From Pterobdella sp. o SKG-2022 (taxonomy: Eukaryota > Annelida > Clitellata > Hirudinida > Piscicolidae): DNA of 64,000 nucleotides. This document shows positions 47,824-61,626 of the stretch, one piece after another. Under the pieces are notes generated by a model. That model made no database searches and had not been told where the DNA came from. It was given only the letters and a program-made list of their open reading frames with translations. The number at the start of each line of letters is the position of its first letter. Position 1 is the stretch's first letter. The translations under genes and the position numbers were made by a program. The stretch spans positions 77,001 to 141,000 of the forward strand of contig OZ038326.1 in assembly GCA_964035795.1 (NCBI GenBank), given 5' to 3'.

Positions 47824-50800
47824 TATGTGTCTGTATGGTTGAATGAATGTGTCTGTATGGTTGGTTGAATTTGTATGTTTGATGGAATGTAGGCTTGTTT
47901 TGATTTAGTTGTTCATAAAGTGTGTTGAGTTTTGTGGGTTGGTTGTTGGTGCTTGAGTTGTGAGTTGGTTGTTGGTGCTTGAGTTGTGGGTTGATTGTTG
48001 GTGCTTGAGTTGTGGGTTGCTTGTTTGGTGCTTGAGTTGTGGGTTGGTTGTTGGTGCTTGAGTTGTGGGTTGATTGTTGGTGCTTGAATTGTGGGTTGGT
48101 TGTTGGTGCTTGAGTTGTGGGTATGGCCATTAATGAAGGTGTTCCAATTGTTTTCACTCTCATTTTATTCATAAATAAATTTTTATGAAATTATTATTAT
48201 TGTTCTCCCTATTATTGTGCTTTTTGTAAACATGTAATTTATTTTTCAACGTTATATTTTAAGCAAGTTTTAATTTAACTAGTTTGCTTTTAATTTCATC
48301 ACAGACTCAATTCTATTTTTAACCACCAATCGCGTTTTGCATCTATAAATAGAATATGATCAAATTTCAATTTTTTGTAAAAATTATTTTATAAATTCGC
48401 TGGTAACATAATATCTTTCAAGGCGTCCATGATTCCAACTTCAAGTTTCCATGTGATCACACTCACCAATTTTGCATTATCATTAGCATTAGTAGTATTA
48501 ATGTTTTTGCAATGAACCAATCAAATTTCTCTATTTAAATTTTGATTTCTGCTTAAAAATAATAATAATTTAACTATTATTATCATCATCATCCCCATAT
48601 CATAGTCTTTATAGTATTATGTCTCAGTACTTGTATCTGCTTCGATTGTATTTCGACCATGTTCCAACTCAAACTATTGGTGTAACACCAAGCTCAACGT
48701 CATTGGTTGTGGCACATGTCATCACTGAATTTATTTCAATATTGTCCTTATTGTGTTTTTATACACCATAAGCAATTTATATAAGGTTAACACCATAAGT
48801 AATTTATATAAACCTAATAACATGAAACTCATCTAATATTAATAATGATGATAATAACAGGCAAAAATAATGATGATAATAACTCAACCAATATGCCATA
48901 ATAATAATAACCAATATATAATCGTCGTATCTAGGTATACCAAGGTGTGAGAGTGGTGGCTGCGCTTGATGTGATGTCATTGAGAGACATCGATGCTTTG
49001 TGCTTGTAGTATATCTTTATGGGTATTATCTTTCACCATCCTCTTCATCATCGTCGTCGTCATCATCTTATTCATCATCGTCGTCGTCATCATCTTATTC
49101 ATCATCGTCGTCATCCTCTTCATCTTCGTCTCAGCTGCAAGGCCACAAAGATTGGTAGTTATATCCTCATTGTTTATTATTATTTTCACCACACTTCTTA
49201 TCATTTTTTGCTTTTCAAATATGTATTATTTATTTTCAAATATAATCTTTCTTTATTCTTTTTATTATTATTATTATTATTGCTTTCACCACCACGAACA
49301 AAGCCAAATTCGAGGTTTAACGACTTGATTTATAACCATATTTGTTTTCGCAAACTCATCACACACCCACATACACCCTTATCATATACATATACAAACC
49401 ATTATCACACATTCATCTCATACCAATATACACCATCATCACACATCCATCATATATCCACATACACCATCATCAAACACACGCCCACACAAAAACACAC
49501 ATTTACATCGTAAATGAATCACATGCACAAACAGAAATTAATGTTATTTCTATAGCAGCCATATTGTTATCCACTTTGTAAATAAAAGTAACGTCTTCCT
49601 GTATGACGCATTTTGGCATTGCTTGTGTCCTGGAGGTGTTTTAAGAGGCAAGCAACACGTATTTGAGGAGGGATTTAAGACGCAAGCAACACATGTGTAC
49701 AATGAGCATGAGGTCAAGCGTAAAAGGATGATGATGTACGTAAGAGAAGTTGTGGAGAATGGTGAAGTTAAGATGGAGGTCTGTGTGTTGGTGAGTTACA
49801 GAGAACTTGCAGTCAAAGGCTTTATGCTAATTTGTGATAGGTTTCGGTTGTTGGTATTGCACCGTTTCGTACGAAAATTATTTGATTTCATGCAAGTTTA
49901 AAAATCCGAACGTACATGCCATTATGTAAATACAATCATACAAGCATGTATATATAAGCGCAGACGATGCTATAAAAGATGCACAAGAAGTTGTTGAGAT
50001 GCGCCTAAAAGTTATAATGGATGTTATGGCTTTGAAGTTGTGAAGTTCTGCTGTCATCTTCGGTTTGTTTTGATTTTTATTATTGCTTATTTTTAAATTA
50101 TTCTTATGTTATTATTTGCATGAAACCACTATAGTTCAAAAATTATCTGTCACTTTCACATGGTGCAAAACTTAATTGACGCCGATAAAGACAGATTAAC
50201 TGTTGGTTTTTAGAATATTTTCAAATATAATTTCATGATGATAATGTTCCAAATCTTTTAATAAACTTTTATAGTAAGTGGCATTAAGATTGGATAAGAG
50301 TGCCATTCCAATAGCGAACTCACAACGGCCTCTCAACAGCGCCATTTGATGCCACCAACATTCATCACATATATTATTTTTGTATCGTTAAGTTTCCTTA
50401 TCTGCCATCATCATCCTCATGTGCACGGTATGATTATTGACATGAGGTTCTTTCAAAAACGAGAAAGTTATCCTTGAATAACGCTCCAGGTGCATGCATC
50501 ACCTTTCACATGGAGCTCCCTAGTCAAATCTGATTTGTAAATGCCACATGATAATAGAAAAAAATGATTATGTTATTGTTATTATTATTTGATCCCTTAA
50601 TATATATTTAATTAAGGCAACAAAAACAACTTTCAGCCAAGACTACTCATTCGTATCTGCCCTCTTATCACTGTTATTTATTGTTATTATCGTTAGGATT
50701 TTTATCATTTATTATTGTTTTTATGATTGAAATTGACGGTGACTTGAGGAAACAACATCGATAAGCCAAATTATAGGATAACAATGAAGATGGCTGAGGA

Positions 50801-52335
50801 TAACAATGTAGATGGTTGGAAGTGATCAAAAACGTAGAGAAATTATTGTTTCTGACAAGTTTATACTCCTTGCCACCTCATATCGGCTTGCACAATATTC
50901 CTAACCAGGGCCCAGTTGCTGACGAATTTAAATAAATAACTTTTTATTTTGAAATCGTTGTAATGTTCAATTTTAGTTTTTTTAGAGTCCTAAAAACTGA
51001 ACGCTACATAAATTTACATTGGCATAATTTTGATAAGCATTTAAACACAAGTGAGTTTATACAGCTGAAAATATGATAAGATTATCAGGAAGTTTGTTGC
51101 ATTCCAACCTCCTCACCATTATCTCAACATTTGATCAATCTCAAATTATGCACTTATTTTTCTAACTTCACTTTTCATTTTGTTTATACTACCAAGTACA
51201 TTTTATTTGATATTTCATAATTGAGTGCACTTTTGTGAATCACCATAAAATAAATATTTCCAACTAATGAGGGAAATGTGAGGAAGGGCATGTGAATGGG
51301 GCGAGTAACCAACAAACCTGTATATCATGACTGCTATTAACACAAAACTAATAATACTATCACTAAAAGCTAAACGTTCAAATAAGAAAATAATAAGCAT
51401 GGAACAATAATAATAGGAATAATAAAAAACAAACAATAAGAATAATAATTATTATAACAGAAGTAATAATATGAAAAATAATAAATAAACAGAATAATAA
51501 CAACAATAATAATAGAAATAATAATGATGATGCATAATTGCATGCATATCAGAAGGCAGACTGGGCGGTTTAATCTAAACATTTCTCCATTATTTAATAT
51601 TATTATTGTTATTAGTGTCATTATTACTACTCTTTCTTTCAATGGTTAATTTCAGTTGGATTTTTTTAAAAACTGAGGCATTATAAAAAAATGAACTTCT
51701 ATCCCTAAAATCACACTATATTTATTAGAAATGTTGAGGGCTATAATGTAGCAGGGATGGTGATGATGATGATGGTGATGATGATTGTTGTTGTTGTTGA
51801 GCGCCAGCTTCCAAAGACTCTTTCGACACTCTTTGGAGCGAGTACCGAAAGAAACTTGCAGCTTCGAGTTGTTTGTGACTTTTGGTGAGCAGCTATAATA
51901 ATGATGGATAAATTCTCGAAATGCTTTGTGGTTGGAAGCTGACGTGGTTTAGAACCTCTTCGACACTTCTGTTGGAGTGCAAATCCGGCACCACGAGAAG
52001 GTGGGTTCTTCCAACGGCTGATGATGATAATGATGGTGATGATGGTGATGATGATGATGATGATGATGTTTATTATAAGAAAGTTGATGATAAAGTATTT
52101 ACTTAACTGCCATTTTGTTTTGCACGCCCTACCAATTACTTCAACATTCTCATGTAATCTTCTTTGAAGTTATCTCTGCATCCTTAATTCAATGTAAATG
52201 ATTCAATATGACTTTTATATTGGAATCATTTAAAAAGACTAAAGATGTGATTGTTTCATTTAGCATGTCATCCATTCTTTTTGGAAGCGTACACTGATTA
52301 AAAGTGAATACAGCTCCAAATCACCTCAGTGCTCT
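47824..52335. other. Intergenic between LKB1 and the Rab gene
   Basis: No gene is securely recognised. A 23-24-bp minisatellite (GGTTGTTGGTGCTTGAGTTGTGGGTT-like, about 7 copies) spans 47935-48122. A CATCATCGTCGTCGTCATCATC repeat spans about 49035-49130. At 49623-49901 there is an open frame (CPGGVLRGKQHVFEEGFKT...) with no family match. GAT repeats lie at 51760-51790 and 52018-52068. The remainder is AT-rich. Confidence 0.5.
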
Positions 52336-55086
52336 ATGTCGTCAGCAAACCAGCCACTTACATACAAGGTGACCTTGATAAACACCTTCCATACATTCAT
52401 TTGTTTTATTTATCGTATCACCACCTCACAACACATCACCACACCACATCATCTCACTCTACCAACATCATCCTCACTCCACCACCCTCCCTCAAACCCT
52501 CACACTACACCACCCTCACACCACACCCCCCTTACACCACACCACCCTTCCTCAAAGCCTCACACATATTCACACCCCACCACACTCCCTCAAATCCTCA
52601 CACTACACTACAAAGGTGTTGTTGGTGGGTGAGTCAGGAGTGGGCAAGACCTCGTTGATCCGGTGTTTGACTGGCTGCCCTTTCTCGCACAACCTCCTCT
52701 CCACTGTAGGTTCGTCTTCATCATCAGGGTGATCCACAACAACAACACCAGCAACAATAACAAACAATTATTATTGTTATTATTTGAAAATTTTTACTTT
52801 TATTTAACTTTCATCTTATTTCTGTTGTTTTTTCCACTTATAATTTTTACTTTAGTTATAATTTCCATTATGCATGCAAACCTATATCCTCGTGTCAGTA
52901 CTTTAGTCCCAGTGTGCAATCAGATCACTATTAGTATTATTATTGTTGTTGTTGTTGTTGTTGTTATTATTATTATTGTTTTTATTTAAATTTTTATGCT
53001 CTTTTGTGTTTTTATGTTGTATTAAATGGTTTATTACAATGCGCTATCATTGTGTTCTTATATTTATATCTTAATAATGCGCTATTAATACCAAAAATAA
53101 AAAATATTTCAAGTTAAACTCTGAGAGTGGAATCGATTAACAGTCCTATTTTTTAATTGAAACCGCATTGGTCGCACAGCACACACAACTTTATTCACAT
53201 ATGATTTACTCATGTGTTTAATATCCACTTGATAATTCGACTTCATTATTCCATTTCATTCATCATTCGTTCTATCCACCCATCGATACTTGTATTCTTA
53301 TTTATATTATCCGTCTATTAGTCCCCTCATCCATTTTCTCTTCCCCTCACTCAACCCTTTCACTTTACTCACATTCCGCTCATTCAACCCACCACTTACC
53401 TCACACCTCTCTCGCTCAGCTCACCCCGTCTCACACTACATTCCACCCACCCCCTTACACACCTTCTTCCCCACACCTTCTATACCACACCCCAAAACAC
53501 CACCACTTTTTCACTGACACCACCCATCCCTCACACCACCCATCATCCAAACCACCCATCACTCACACCACCCTCACTCACACCATTTTCACCCACACCA
53601 CCATTACCCACACCACTCTCCACCACTCCACTTGACACAGGTATCGATTTTGTGAAGGTGCCTTTCAACATCGATGGAGCATCAGTCGTTTTACAAATAT
53701 GGTCATTGCATTCTCATTAATAAGAATAATAAGAATAAAAAAATAATAATAACAAAAATAATAACAATAACAATAATAATAATAATAATGATATAGCGTT
53801 TTGTTATTGAAGCCTCAATAAACCACAGGGACACGGCAGGCCAAGAGAGGTTCCGAAGCATCACAAAGTTTCAGTACAGGGGGTCTAAGGTGATCACTAT
53901 CATGACAACATTTCTTTGTTCTTGTTATCATTTTTGCGATTTTTGCTTGTGTTTTTATTTTTCTTTTATATCCATTTATTTCAATATTTTTTTTCACATG
54001 AAAATTTTCAGTTGTTTCTATGTTCTTCTTAAAATGTCTTAATTAACTTCCAACTTGTACAACATTGGAAAGCTTTTAAAAACCTTTCAAAAGCTCCAGG
54101 CTTACCACCACTAATATCATTACCTCTTTCACAAGCGCTTCAATCTTTCCATGCATCTACCTTACATCCATGTTTCTTTTAATGATCCACCACCCACCCA
54201 TCACTCCACCACCCACCACTCCACAGGGCTTATTACTGGTGTATGATATAACAAAGAGGAGCACCTTTGAAACTCTTTCGTACTGGATGAATACTATCGA
54301 ACGGGTGGAATCTATATATTATCAAGAAAAACATATATTCGATATAACTGAATACTTGTGCCTCATGGTGTCATATGAAGTACACGAAATAGCATGGTAG
54401 GGTCTGATGCAGTGTGACCCCTTTAAACAACCTCACAGGAATTGCAGTGTGAAGAACCCATCCCGATGATGGTTGTGGGCAACAAGATGGATCTGCGGCA
54501 GGAAAGAGTGGTGCAAGAAGAGGAAGGAAAGAAGGTGTCTTATGTTGATTTTCCGTTGTACAGTTTTATTTATGTTAATTCAATTAGAAATTTTAAAATT
54601 ATGTATTCTTTTTTCAATTAGATTCAAACAAACAGTTATCTGAGAAGCATTTTCTGTCTGGTTTCATAGAGACCAGCGCCTTCACCGCAGCCAACGTCAC
54701 AGAATGTTTTCAGTCTCTTGCAGGCCATATTGTCGACGTTTATGACCACGAGAAGGTGCTTGCTTTGTGGCTGGTGTGTTTGCGTTGTGGTTGGTGTGCT
54801 TGCGTTTGGTTGGTGTGCTTTCGTTGTGGGTAGCTTGAGTCCCGAAGTGGTTTCAAATTTTTTCATCATCATCATCATCACCACCAAGATGGACATGTAC
54901 AGATTGTCATCAGAAATCAACACACTCAAAAGAATCACTGTTTTCGAAGAAGAAAACAAACAAAAAGTCATAAACACCATCAAAAAAAACAAAAAAACAA
55001 GAAAAAAGGACTACAGAGGGTGGTGCAAGCCCATTCGGCTGCATTCGCTGAGTAGCAACAAGTCCATTTGCCAATGCAGCTTGTGA
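52336..55086 (+). CDS. Rab-family small GTPase with atypical C-terminus, complete eight-exon gene
   Basis: Rab GTPases control membrane trafficking. Exons are 52336-52368, 52616-52709, 53641-53701, 53829-53889, 54227-54304, 54439-54534, 54636-54755 and 54889-55086. All phases join to 246 residues. All nucleotide-binding motifs are present: GESGVGKTSL (G1), STVGIDF (G2), IWDTAGQERFRS (G3), VVGNKMDL (G4) and ETSA (G5). The switch II glutamine is kept, so GTPase activity is expected. WDTAGQERFRS and LLVYDIT mark Rab rather than Ras or Rho, but I cannot name the subfamily. The last exon is Lys-rich and ends NKSICQCSL. That lacks a standard CC, CXC or CAAX end, although two cysteines sit three and five residues from the C-terminus. 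Confidence 0.9.
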
Positions 55087-56200
55087 AATCTCTTTCTCCG
55101 TCGTCTGATAGTTCAAAAAATTCATTTTCTGCTAAACTTTCCATAATTACGTTTGCTATCTTTTCCAATATTTATTTATATTTTCATATTTATAATCTTC
55201 GCTTTTTTCAATATTTAATGTTGTGTTTTCAAATTCAAATCTAAGTCAACTTTTAGCATCTTAGGTACGCAATTTCAAAGTGCCTTCTTTCTATTTTAAC
55301 ATTTGTAAATATGGCCACAAAATGGCTAATCTCAACTATTTAAGGTCCCTGTACTCAAAGTATTATTTGAGAGCAGGTTTTTGCCAATTAGATTATTTTC
55401 GCATTTATTTTTAATTTTCAGAAAAAGATATTTGAAAAATTCATTTTTTTTAAATTCGAAAACTAATTTTGATATAAAAGAAAGTCAAAATGAATTAAAT
55501 GGAACACGACAATGCATGTAAATGAAATGAAGTGAATGGAACAAAACAATGTACGTAAATGAAATGAAGTGAATAGAACACAACAATCCATGTAAATGAA
55601 ATAAATTGGAAAGATGGTTCGCCAATACTACTGTTATCACGCCACCACACAACACTTACATCAAAAGTACATTATGACCGATCAAATGCTGGAAGCATTA
55701 GTCACAAATTAGAGGTAGTTACGTTAAAATTAGTATTGCTTTGGTCATGTTAATATTATTATTGCTCTTGGATGTATTGTTTGCAAAGATGACCCGATGA
55801 GATATTCAAAAGATCCACCATCCAAATATGAAGCAAATGTAGGCATGCAGTGGCTCAAATAGTGATGGAAACTGAATGTTATGATTGGTGCAATAATTAC
55901 CATTATTCTACATGCAACTAATGAAAGAAACAGATGCTGACTAGCACACAAGGGCGAACAACAATGAATTGTATGAAAAGGTCAAAAATTAAAAATATGT
56001 ACAAAATTTGCCACTGATTCATGAGGTGCTGGTAGGAAGACAATAATATGAATAAATAAGCAATTCACCTATGAATGTTCATGATCAACCATTAAAAATA
56101 ACAAATGATCATTGGTTGATTTCAGCGTAGATGATGAAACATCAACCAATAAAAACGGAGACACAAACAGCAAACTAAAAATAGCAACTAATAAGAATTA
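55087..56200. other. Intergenic between converging Rab and BTB zinc-finger genes
   Basis: No gene seen. There is a weak approximately 40-bp repeat (GAACACAACAATGCATGTAAATGAAATGAA-like, about 3 copies) at 55498-55610. The rest is AT-rich and should contain the two 3' UTRs. Confidence 0.6.
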
Positions 56201-59200
56201 TTATGCATAATGATTAGAGGGTTGAGGGGAAAGGTTGATTACAGAAGAAATGACTAAAGGAGATGGTGGTGATGAGTCTGGCTGGTTGTCTGAGGATGGT
56301 GGGGGTGGAAGTGATGATGATGGTGGTGGTGGAAGTGATGATGATGGAGGCATGAGCAATGACAAGGGCAATTTGATTGGTGCTACATTGCTTAATGTCA
56401 AGGGTATGTTTGTGAAATGCATCTGTGTATGTTTAAGGTTGTGAGCTGATGATGGTGGCAGTGATGATGATGATTTTTTAGCTCCGATCAGCTTCTTTAA
56501 GGCTTCCTTAACAGGAGCCAATGATTTTGATTGGCTGATTGAGCTACTGTTATCTTTATTGATATTACTACAAGGTTCATCTCCACTGCAGCTTTGAGGT
56601 GCAGAGTAAAAGACATTGTTGCTCGAATGGAACATTCCAGAAGATATGCCTTGCGGCCTCTCAACAGCCACGCAGATGACGTCATCATCATCATCATTGT
56701 TGTTATATGGATTGATACTTGTATCATTTTGATAGGCATTATTTTGTTTAATACAATTACTGATAAACTTTTTATTACTTTTGGTATTTGTAAAGCTGCC
56801 AATGCATTTGTTTCCCGATAGTTGGATACTCTTGCTAAAGAGAACAAAGGGAGCCTCCTTGCCACCACACACACTACCAACCTTCTTAAGACTACCCACA
56901 CTACCTTTGTTACTACCAGTAGGAGAGTCGAAATGTGAGGAGAGGTCGGTGGATGGTGAGATGTAGCACTGTTTGTCTGAAGAACTGGTTTGATCTTCAG
57001 TGGAGAAGTCTGTGGTGAAATCATTTGATACTCCTGATGATGATTTCCAAGAGGTTGATGAGTGTTGTTGAGGTGGGTGGTGGGGTGAGAAGTGTGTCTT
57101 GACGCTTATGTAGGTCTGTTGGTGGTGGTGGGTGATGTTTTGTTGTGAGTGGGTATGTTGTTGTTGGCAGGTATTGTTAATGTTCTGTTGTTGGTTGCTG
57201 AAGAGTTGTTGATCATTGCAGGATAGAAAAACATTGTTAATAGCAATATTATTTTGATTAGCAGCCGATGGGATAGTATTCATTATGTTGGAATTGTTTG
57301 TGTTGTTATCACTCAAAGTTATCATTATATTATTATTTGAAATGAGATTATTATTAGTTACCACATCATTCTTATTGATAGCAACCACACTATCACAAAT
57401 TATATCATTATGAACAGATACAAAACTATTATCAAAGCTATCATTATTATCATTAGTACTAACAACCACATCAATATTCCCAGCCACACCACCATCATTA
57501 GCATCTATGTTATTATTGCTGAGAAAAGCATCATTACTAGTTGGAAGCAAGTGGTTAGATGAGTTGATGAAGTGTTCCATGAAGGAGGAATGGTTGAGGA
57601 AGCTACTCAAGCCACTCCAGTCCAACATCCCACCACCACCACCACTATTATTATTATTCTTATTGTTGTTATTATTTGTAATGGTGCTTGTGGGAGTATT
57701 GAGCTTGAAGGGCTTATCATTGTCATCAGCATTATCATTCATAGCAATATTATTAGTCTCACCCATTGAACTAATATTATTGTTGATGTTATTATTGTTA
57801 TTTTTGATTTTATTATTGTTGATGTTATTAAGACTAGAGGAGAGGTTACAAATGAGGGTGTTGGAAAGATTGAAATCATCAACTACTTGGATAGGTATTG
57901 TCTTTATTGGCACCATGTGGTGTGCCTTGTTGTTGTTTGTGTGCGTGACATCGTTGTTTGTGTGGATGATGTTGCTTGTTTGTGTGACGTTGTTGTGTGT
58001 ATGTGTGTGAGCAACGTCAGTTTTGGAGTTATTCTTCCTGCCAACGGGTATCAAAGTTTTAACCTTCAATCCACTTTTAGATTTTTTATTTTTCTTATTC
58101 AAACGTATATCTTTTTTGTTCTTATTAGAAGCTTTTTTATCGTTTGAATGGTTACTGTGATCGATCTTGGTGACATTATGGAGTTTAGACAGCAGACGTG
58201 AGGGGCGTGGTCTGTACGCCATTTTTCCCGCCTTTTCTTCTCCGTGATGTTTTCTGCATGTGAGCATGTTTTATCATGTTGAAACAAACAAATAATAAGC
58301 AATTCACTCGATAAAGACTATCAAAATTGAAAAGAAACATTTGTGAGGGTTCTCAAAGAACAACACTGTTTTTGAATCCAACCAAGCACCTGTAATGCTC
58401 CTTCAACTTGTCAGCCCTGCAGCTCTCATAGTCACACTTATCACAGCAGTAGGGGCGGTCTCCATTGTGGATTCTGAGATGCCTCACAAGATGCGACTTC
58501 TCCCTAAATTTCCAGCCACACAGGGTGCACTGATGTGGCTTGAGTGCTGTATGACGTCTTTGGTGACAAGCCAGTTGACTGCGTTTTGGTGTCTTGTAGG
58601 TGCAGCCGACATACATGCATTTGAACAAGTCCCCTGTGTGTGTCCTTGAATGGCTCTTGAGGTGTGACTGATACTTGGTTTCAAAACCACACAAATGACA
58701 TAGAAAAGGTCGGAGGTCAGAGTGGGTGACAGAATGCTGCTTCAATGTGCCCTTCGTTCCGAAACTCTTGCCACAATCCTCACAACTGTAGAGCTTCTCA
58801 CCTGAGAATATTTGAAGATCATTAAGAACAGCATGCTTCATGAAAACTACTAGATGAAATAAAGATTAAGAGAAAAATGAAATAGCAGCAAACCAGTGTG
58901 TCTCCTAACATGAGCTTGCAAGGCATGCTTGAGCTTGAAAGAGAGGCCACAAACATTACAGGGATAAGGTCGAGAGTCAGAGTGGTCGATGCGGTGGAGA
59001 AGAAGAGCTTGGATGGTGTTTGAATGAAAGCCACATTGGTCACAGAAGTGGGGAGGACCTGGGAAATGGCAGGTGCGAAGGTGCTTAAGGTACTGCTTGT
59101 TCCAATGACAAGTGAACTGACACACAGGACAAGTGAAGGACTTGTTTTTGGTGGCGTGGGAAGATTTAACGTGGATCATCATTCGCTGCATCCTTCGACA

Positions 59201-60664
59201 TTTGAAGGGGCATTCACTGCATAATACTACTCCTTGCCCTTCAATTCTCCGATTCTCTTTACCTCCCACTCTCTTCACCACCCCCTTCCTTTTTTTCTTT
59301 GTTTGGTTATAGTTTTTTTTATCCTTCAATGCCAATCTCTCACTTTCTCTCTTCAAAACTGTTACTTCTTTAACACACCCTCCTCTCACTAAACCAACAT
59401 CTGTTTCAAAATCTTCATCCAAATCTGATATATCCTCAAATACCACATTTTGACCATTATCCCCAGTTCCTGCCTCACCCTCTGAACCCACATCACCACT
59501 CGAAACACCCACAGTGTCACCATTCTCTCTTCCACCCTCACTATCATCCACTTTTTTGACCAGCATCAGTTTAAGCTCAGCAAACTTGTTGGCATATTTT
59601 TCAGGCAGCATGTCAGAGTTATTGAGGCTCAAAAAGATGTGGAAGAGACTCCAGTCATCTGCATTCACTAACGCATTGGTGTTTAAAAAGGATGTGATGT
59701 CATCTGTGGTAGTATGGTTGCCACCATTACTTAGATTCAAATAATGAAACTTAAAATAGAATTTGAGCAATTAATTTTGAACTATGAAATTCAATAGAAC
59801 AATTGGAAAATGCAAAAAAAACAAGACTTTAAACTAAGAAACAATCATCATCATTTCATTCACAGTCCATTTCCCTCAGCAAAGGAGATGAAGCAATGAA
59901 GAATGCAACACTAGACTACCCGCAGAAAGGTGTTTCCATGAGATGAGTTTGAGTAAAATAGGAAGAAGTGCCTTTCGAGATGAAGATTGGTGCACAATCC
60001 ACTTCACCATTGTTTCCAGTCTCATCAACTCATTCAATGGAAGAGAACGTCGTAGAAAACATTCAAATAAGTTGATGGGTAGATTGAGAAGAGATGGTGA
60101 AGTAAGAAGAAAGTTGATTTGAGAGTAAATGAAAGCTTCAACACAACTCTGTAGTTTGTAAAGGTTGTGTTGGTGAGAGAGAGCAAGTATATGGAAGCAT
60201 GTCTCCTTGCAAAGATTATGATTCAAGTAGTCGATACAATGCTCCTCTAACTTTGTCAAGTGGAACTGTGTTGCCAATGCTGTAATTTGTGCAATGTTGT
60301 CACTTGTGAGTGTTATGACTCCCGTATACACATAATCCAAAACAACCATTAGCAAATCTGGATGCTTTGTGTTCACAGTCAGCACGTCTATTATTATGTT
60401 GTTTTTGTCATCCATCTCATTAACAGATCGTTTCAACTTTTTGAAAAGTGAATCAAAATATGTACTGTTAGCAGCAAGAACACATTTGTGGCCATAAGCA
60501 GATTCTGTGTCTGCTATCAGTTTGATGTCACAGTAGTTTGAGTTCATTCTTTGATTATGTAATCTACTCATTAAAACATTTGAATTCAATGAGAATTCGT
60601 TGAAGCACATTTCCTTCACGATCGAATGCACCTTTATTACATTTCTTATTGATTTTGTGTCCAT
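56201..60664 (-). CDS. BTB-BACK-C2H2 zinc-finger transcription factor with Asn-rich tail
   Basis: Exons on the minus strand are 59910-60664, 58894-59729, 58390-58801 and 56201-58253, about 1351 residues. Exon 1 holds the BTB domain (NSNYCDIKLIADTESAYGHK then CVLAANSTYFDSLF) and a BACK-like helical region. Exon 2 has an acidic Lys-rich linker and the first four C2H2 fingers. Exon 3 carries fingers five to nine, with HTG|GEK split by a phase-1 intron. The histidine end of finger nine (EHYR|KHHGE) continues into exon 4. Exon 4 is a single 2.05-kb block, basic at first, then dominated by Asn, Ser and Thr runs, with a Pro/Ser-rich end. This is the architecture of ZBTB proteins, which bind DNA and recruit cofactors through the BTB dimer. 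I could not match a specific ZBTB. The exon 1 donor (AGT|GTTGCA) was chosen for phase and is uncertain. Confidence 0.85.
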
Positions 60665-61626
60665 TTTGCTTTCAGTTCAAGCTATGTTTCATTAAAGATT
60701 AAATTTTATAGTGAGAGAACGACTTTAACGCCATTGGTATGTTATTTAAAATTCGATTATTCTACCTTCAAAAATGATCATTCAAAATACAATAAAACTA
60801 AATTTCAACAATATTAAAATATATTTTATATACATTTTTAAATTTTGAATCAATCTTATTGGATGGATTATTAAAATTTTCAAATCTATACTTTTTAATA
60901 TCGCTATACCTAAACAAAATTTGAAAATTAAATATATATTAATTTGTAATTTTTTCATTAATTTATTTGAAAATAAATTTTTGAAGTTTAATTTATAAGT
61001 TTACATGCTTATTTTTTTTAACATAAAAAGAAATTAAGACAAAATTTGAGCTAAAAATACTAATTTAATAAACTGTTTATTTTCAAAAATAAACTCAGTT
61101 GTTTATTTATCTATAAAGTATAGTATGCTGAGACAATTTATAAAAAAATGAAATATACAATAAAAATTATAATCAGAAAATAAAATTTTAATAACTCAAG
61201 CCGTCTATTCTAAATGAATTTAACCCGAGTTCGTCCAATGCTATCTTATTTTCTCTTTTTTATTATCGTTTCGAAAATAAAAGGTTAAGCAAAATACAAC
61301 AAATAATTAAAGTTTTTAATAGATTTTACATCTAGCTTGATTGTGTTTAGTATCTTATTTTGATAGTTAATTCTAATTGATTTCTCCTTCAAACCGTACC
61401 AAGACTTCAGATAAACATTTTTCTAAAATATATTTATGAGATATTTTAATGCATCAGATTCAACAAAAATCTTTAAATTTAAATTGATTATTTTGAAACC
61501 AATAGATTTAAATTATAAACTATTAACAATTTAGGTACAACCGCCGACGTTGGTTAGATAATTATTTTTTATTTAAGTATTGGAAAAAGATTTAAATAAA
61601 ACAGATAATTATAAATTAAATATTAG
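60665..61626. other. Divergent intergenic region, very AT-rich
   Basis: It lies between the BTB zinc-finger start and the first recognisable EGF exon. No coding exon was recognised, although the signal-peptide exon of the EGF-repeat gene must lie here or within an unrecognised short exon. No tandem repeat is seen. Confidence 0.5.

Noticed and set aside
49623..49901. A 92-codon plus-strand frame
   Set aside because: No family signature, no clear splice sites and no neighbours in frame. It is noted only within the intergenic description.
51800..52020. Two similar short blocks containing CTCTTTCGACACT and CTCTTCGACACTT
   Set aside because: Similarity is short and imperfect. I could not define a repeat unit, RNA gene or exon from it.
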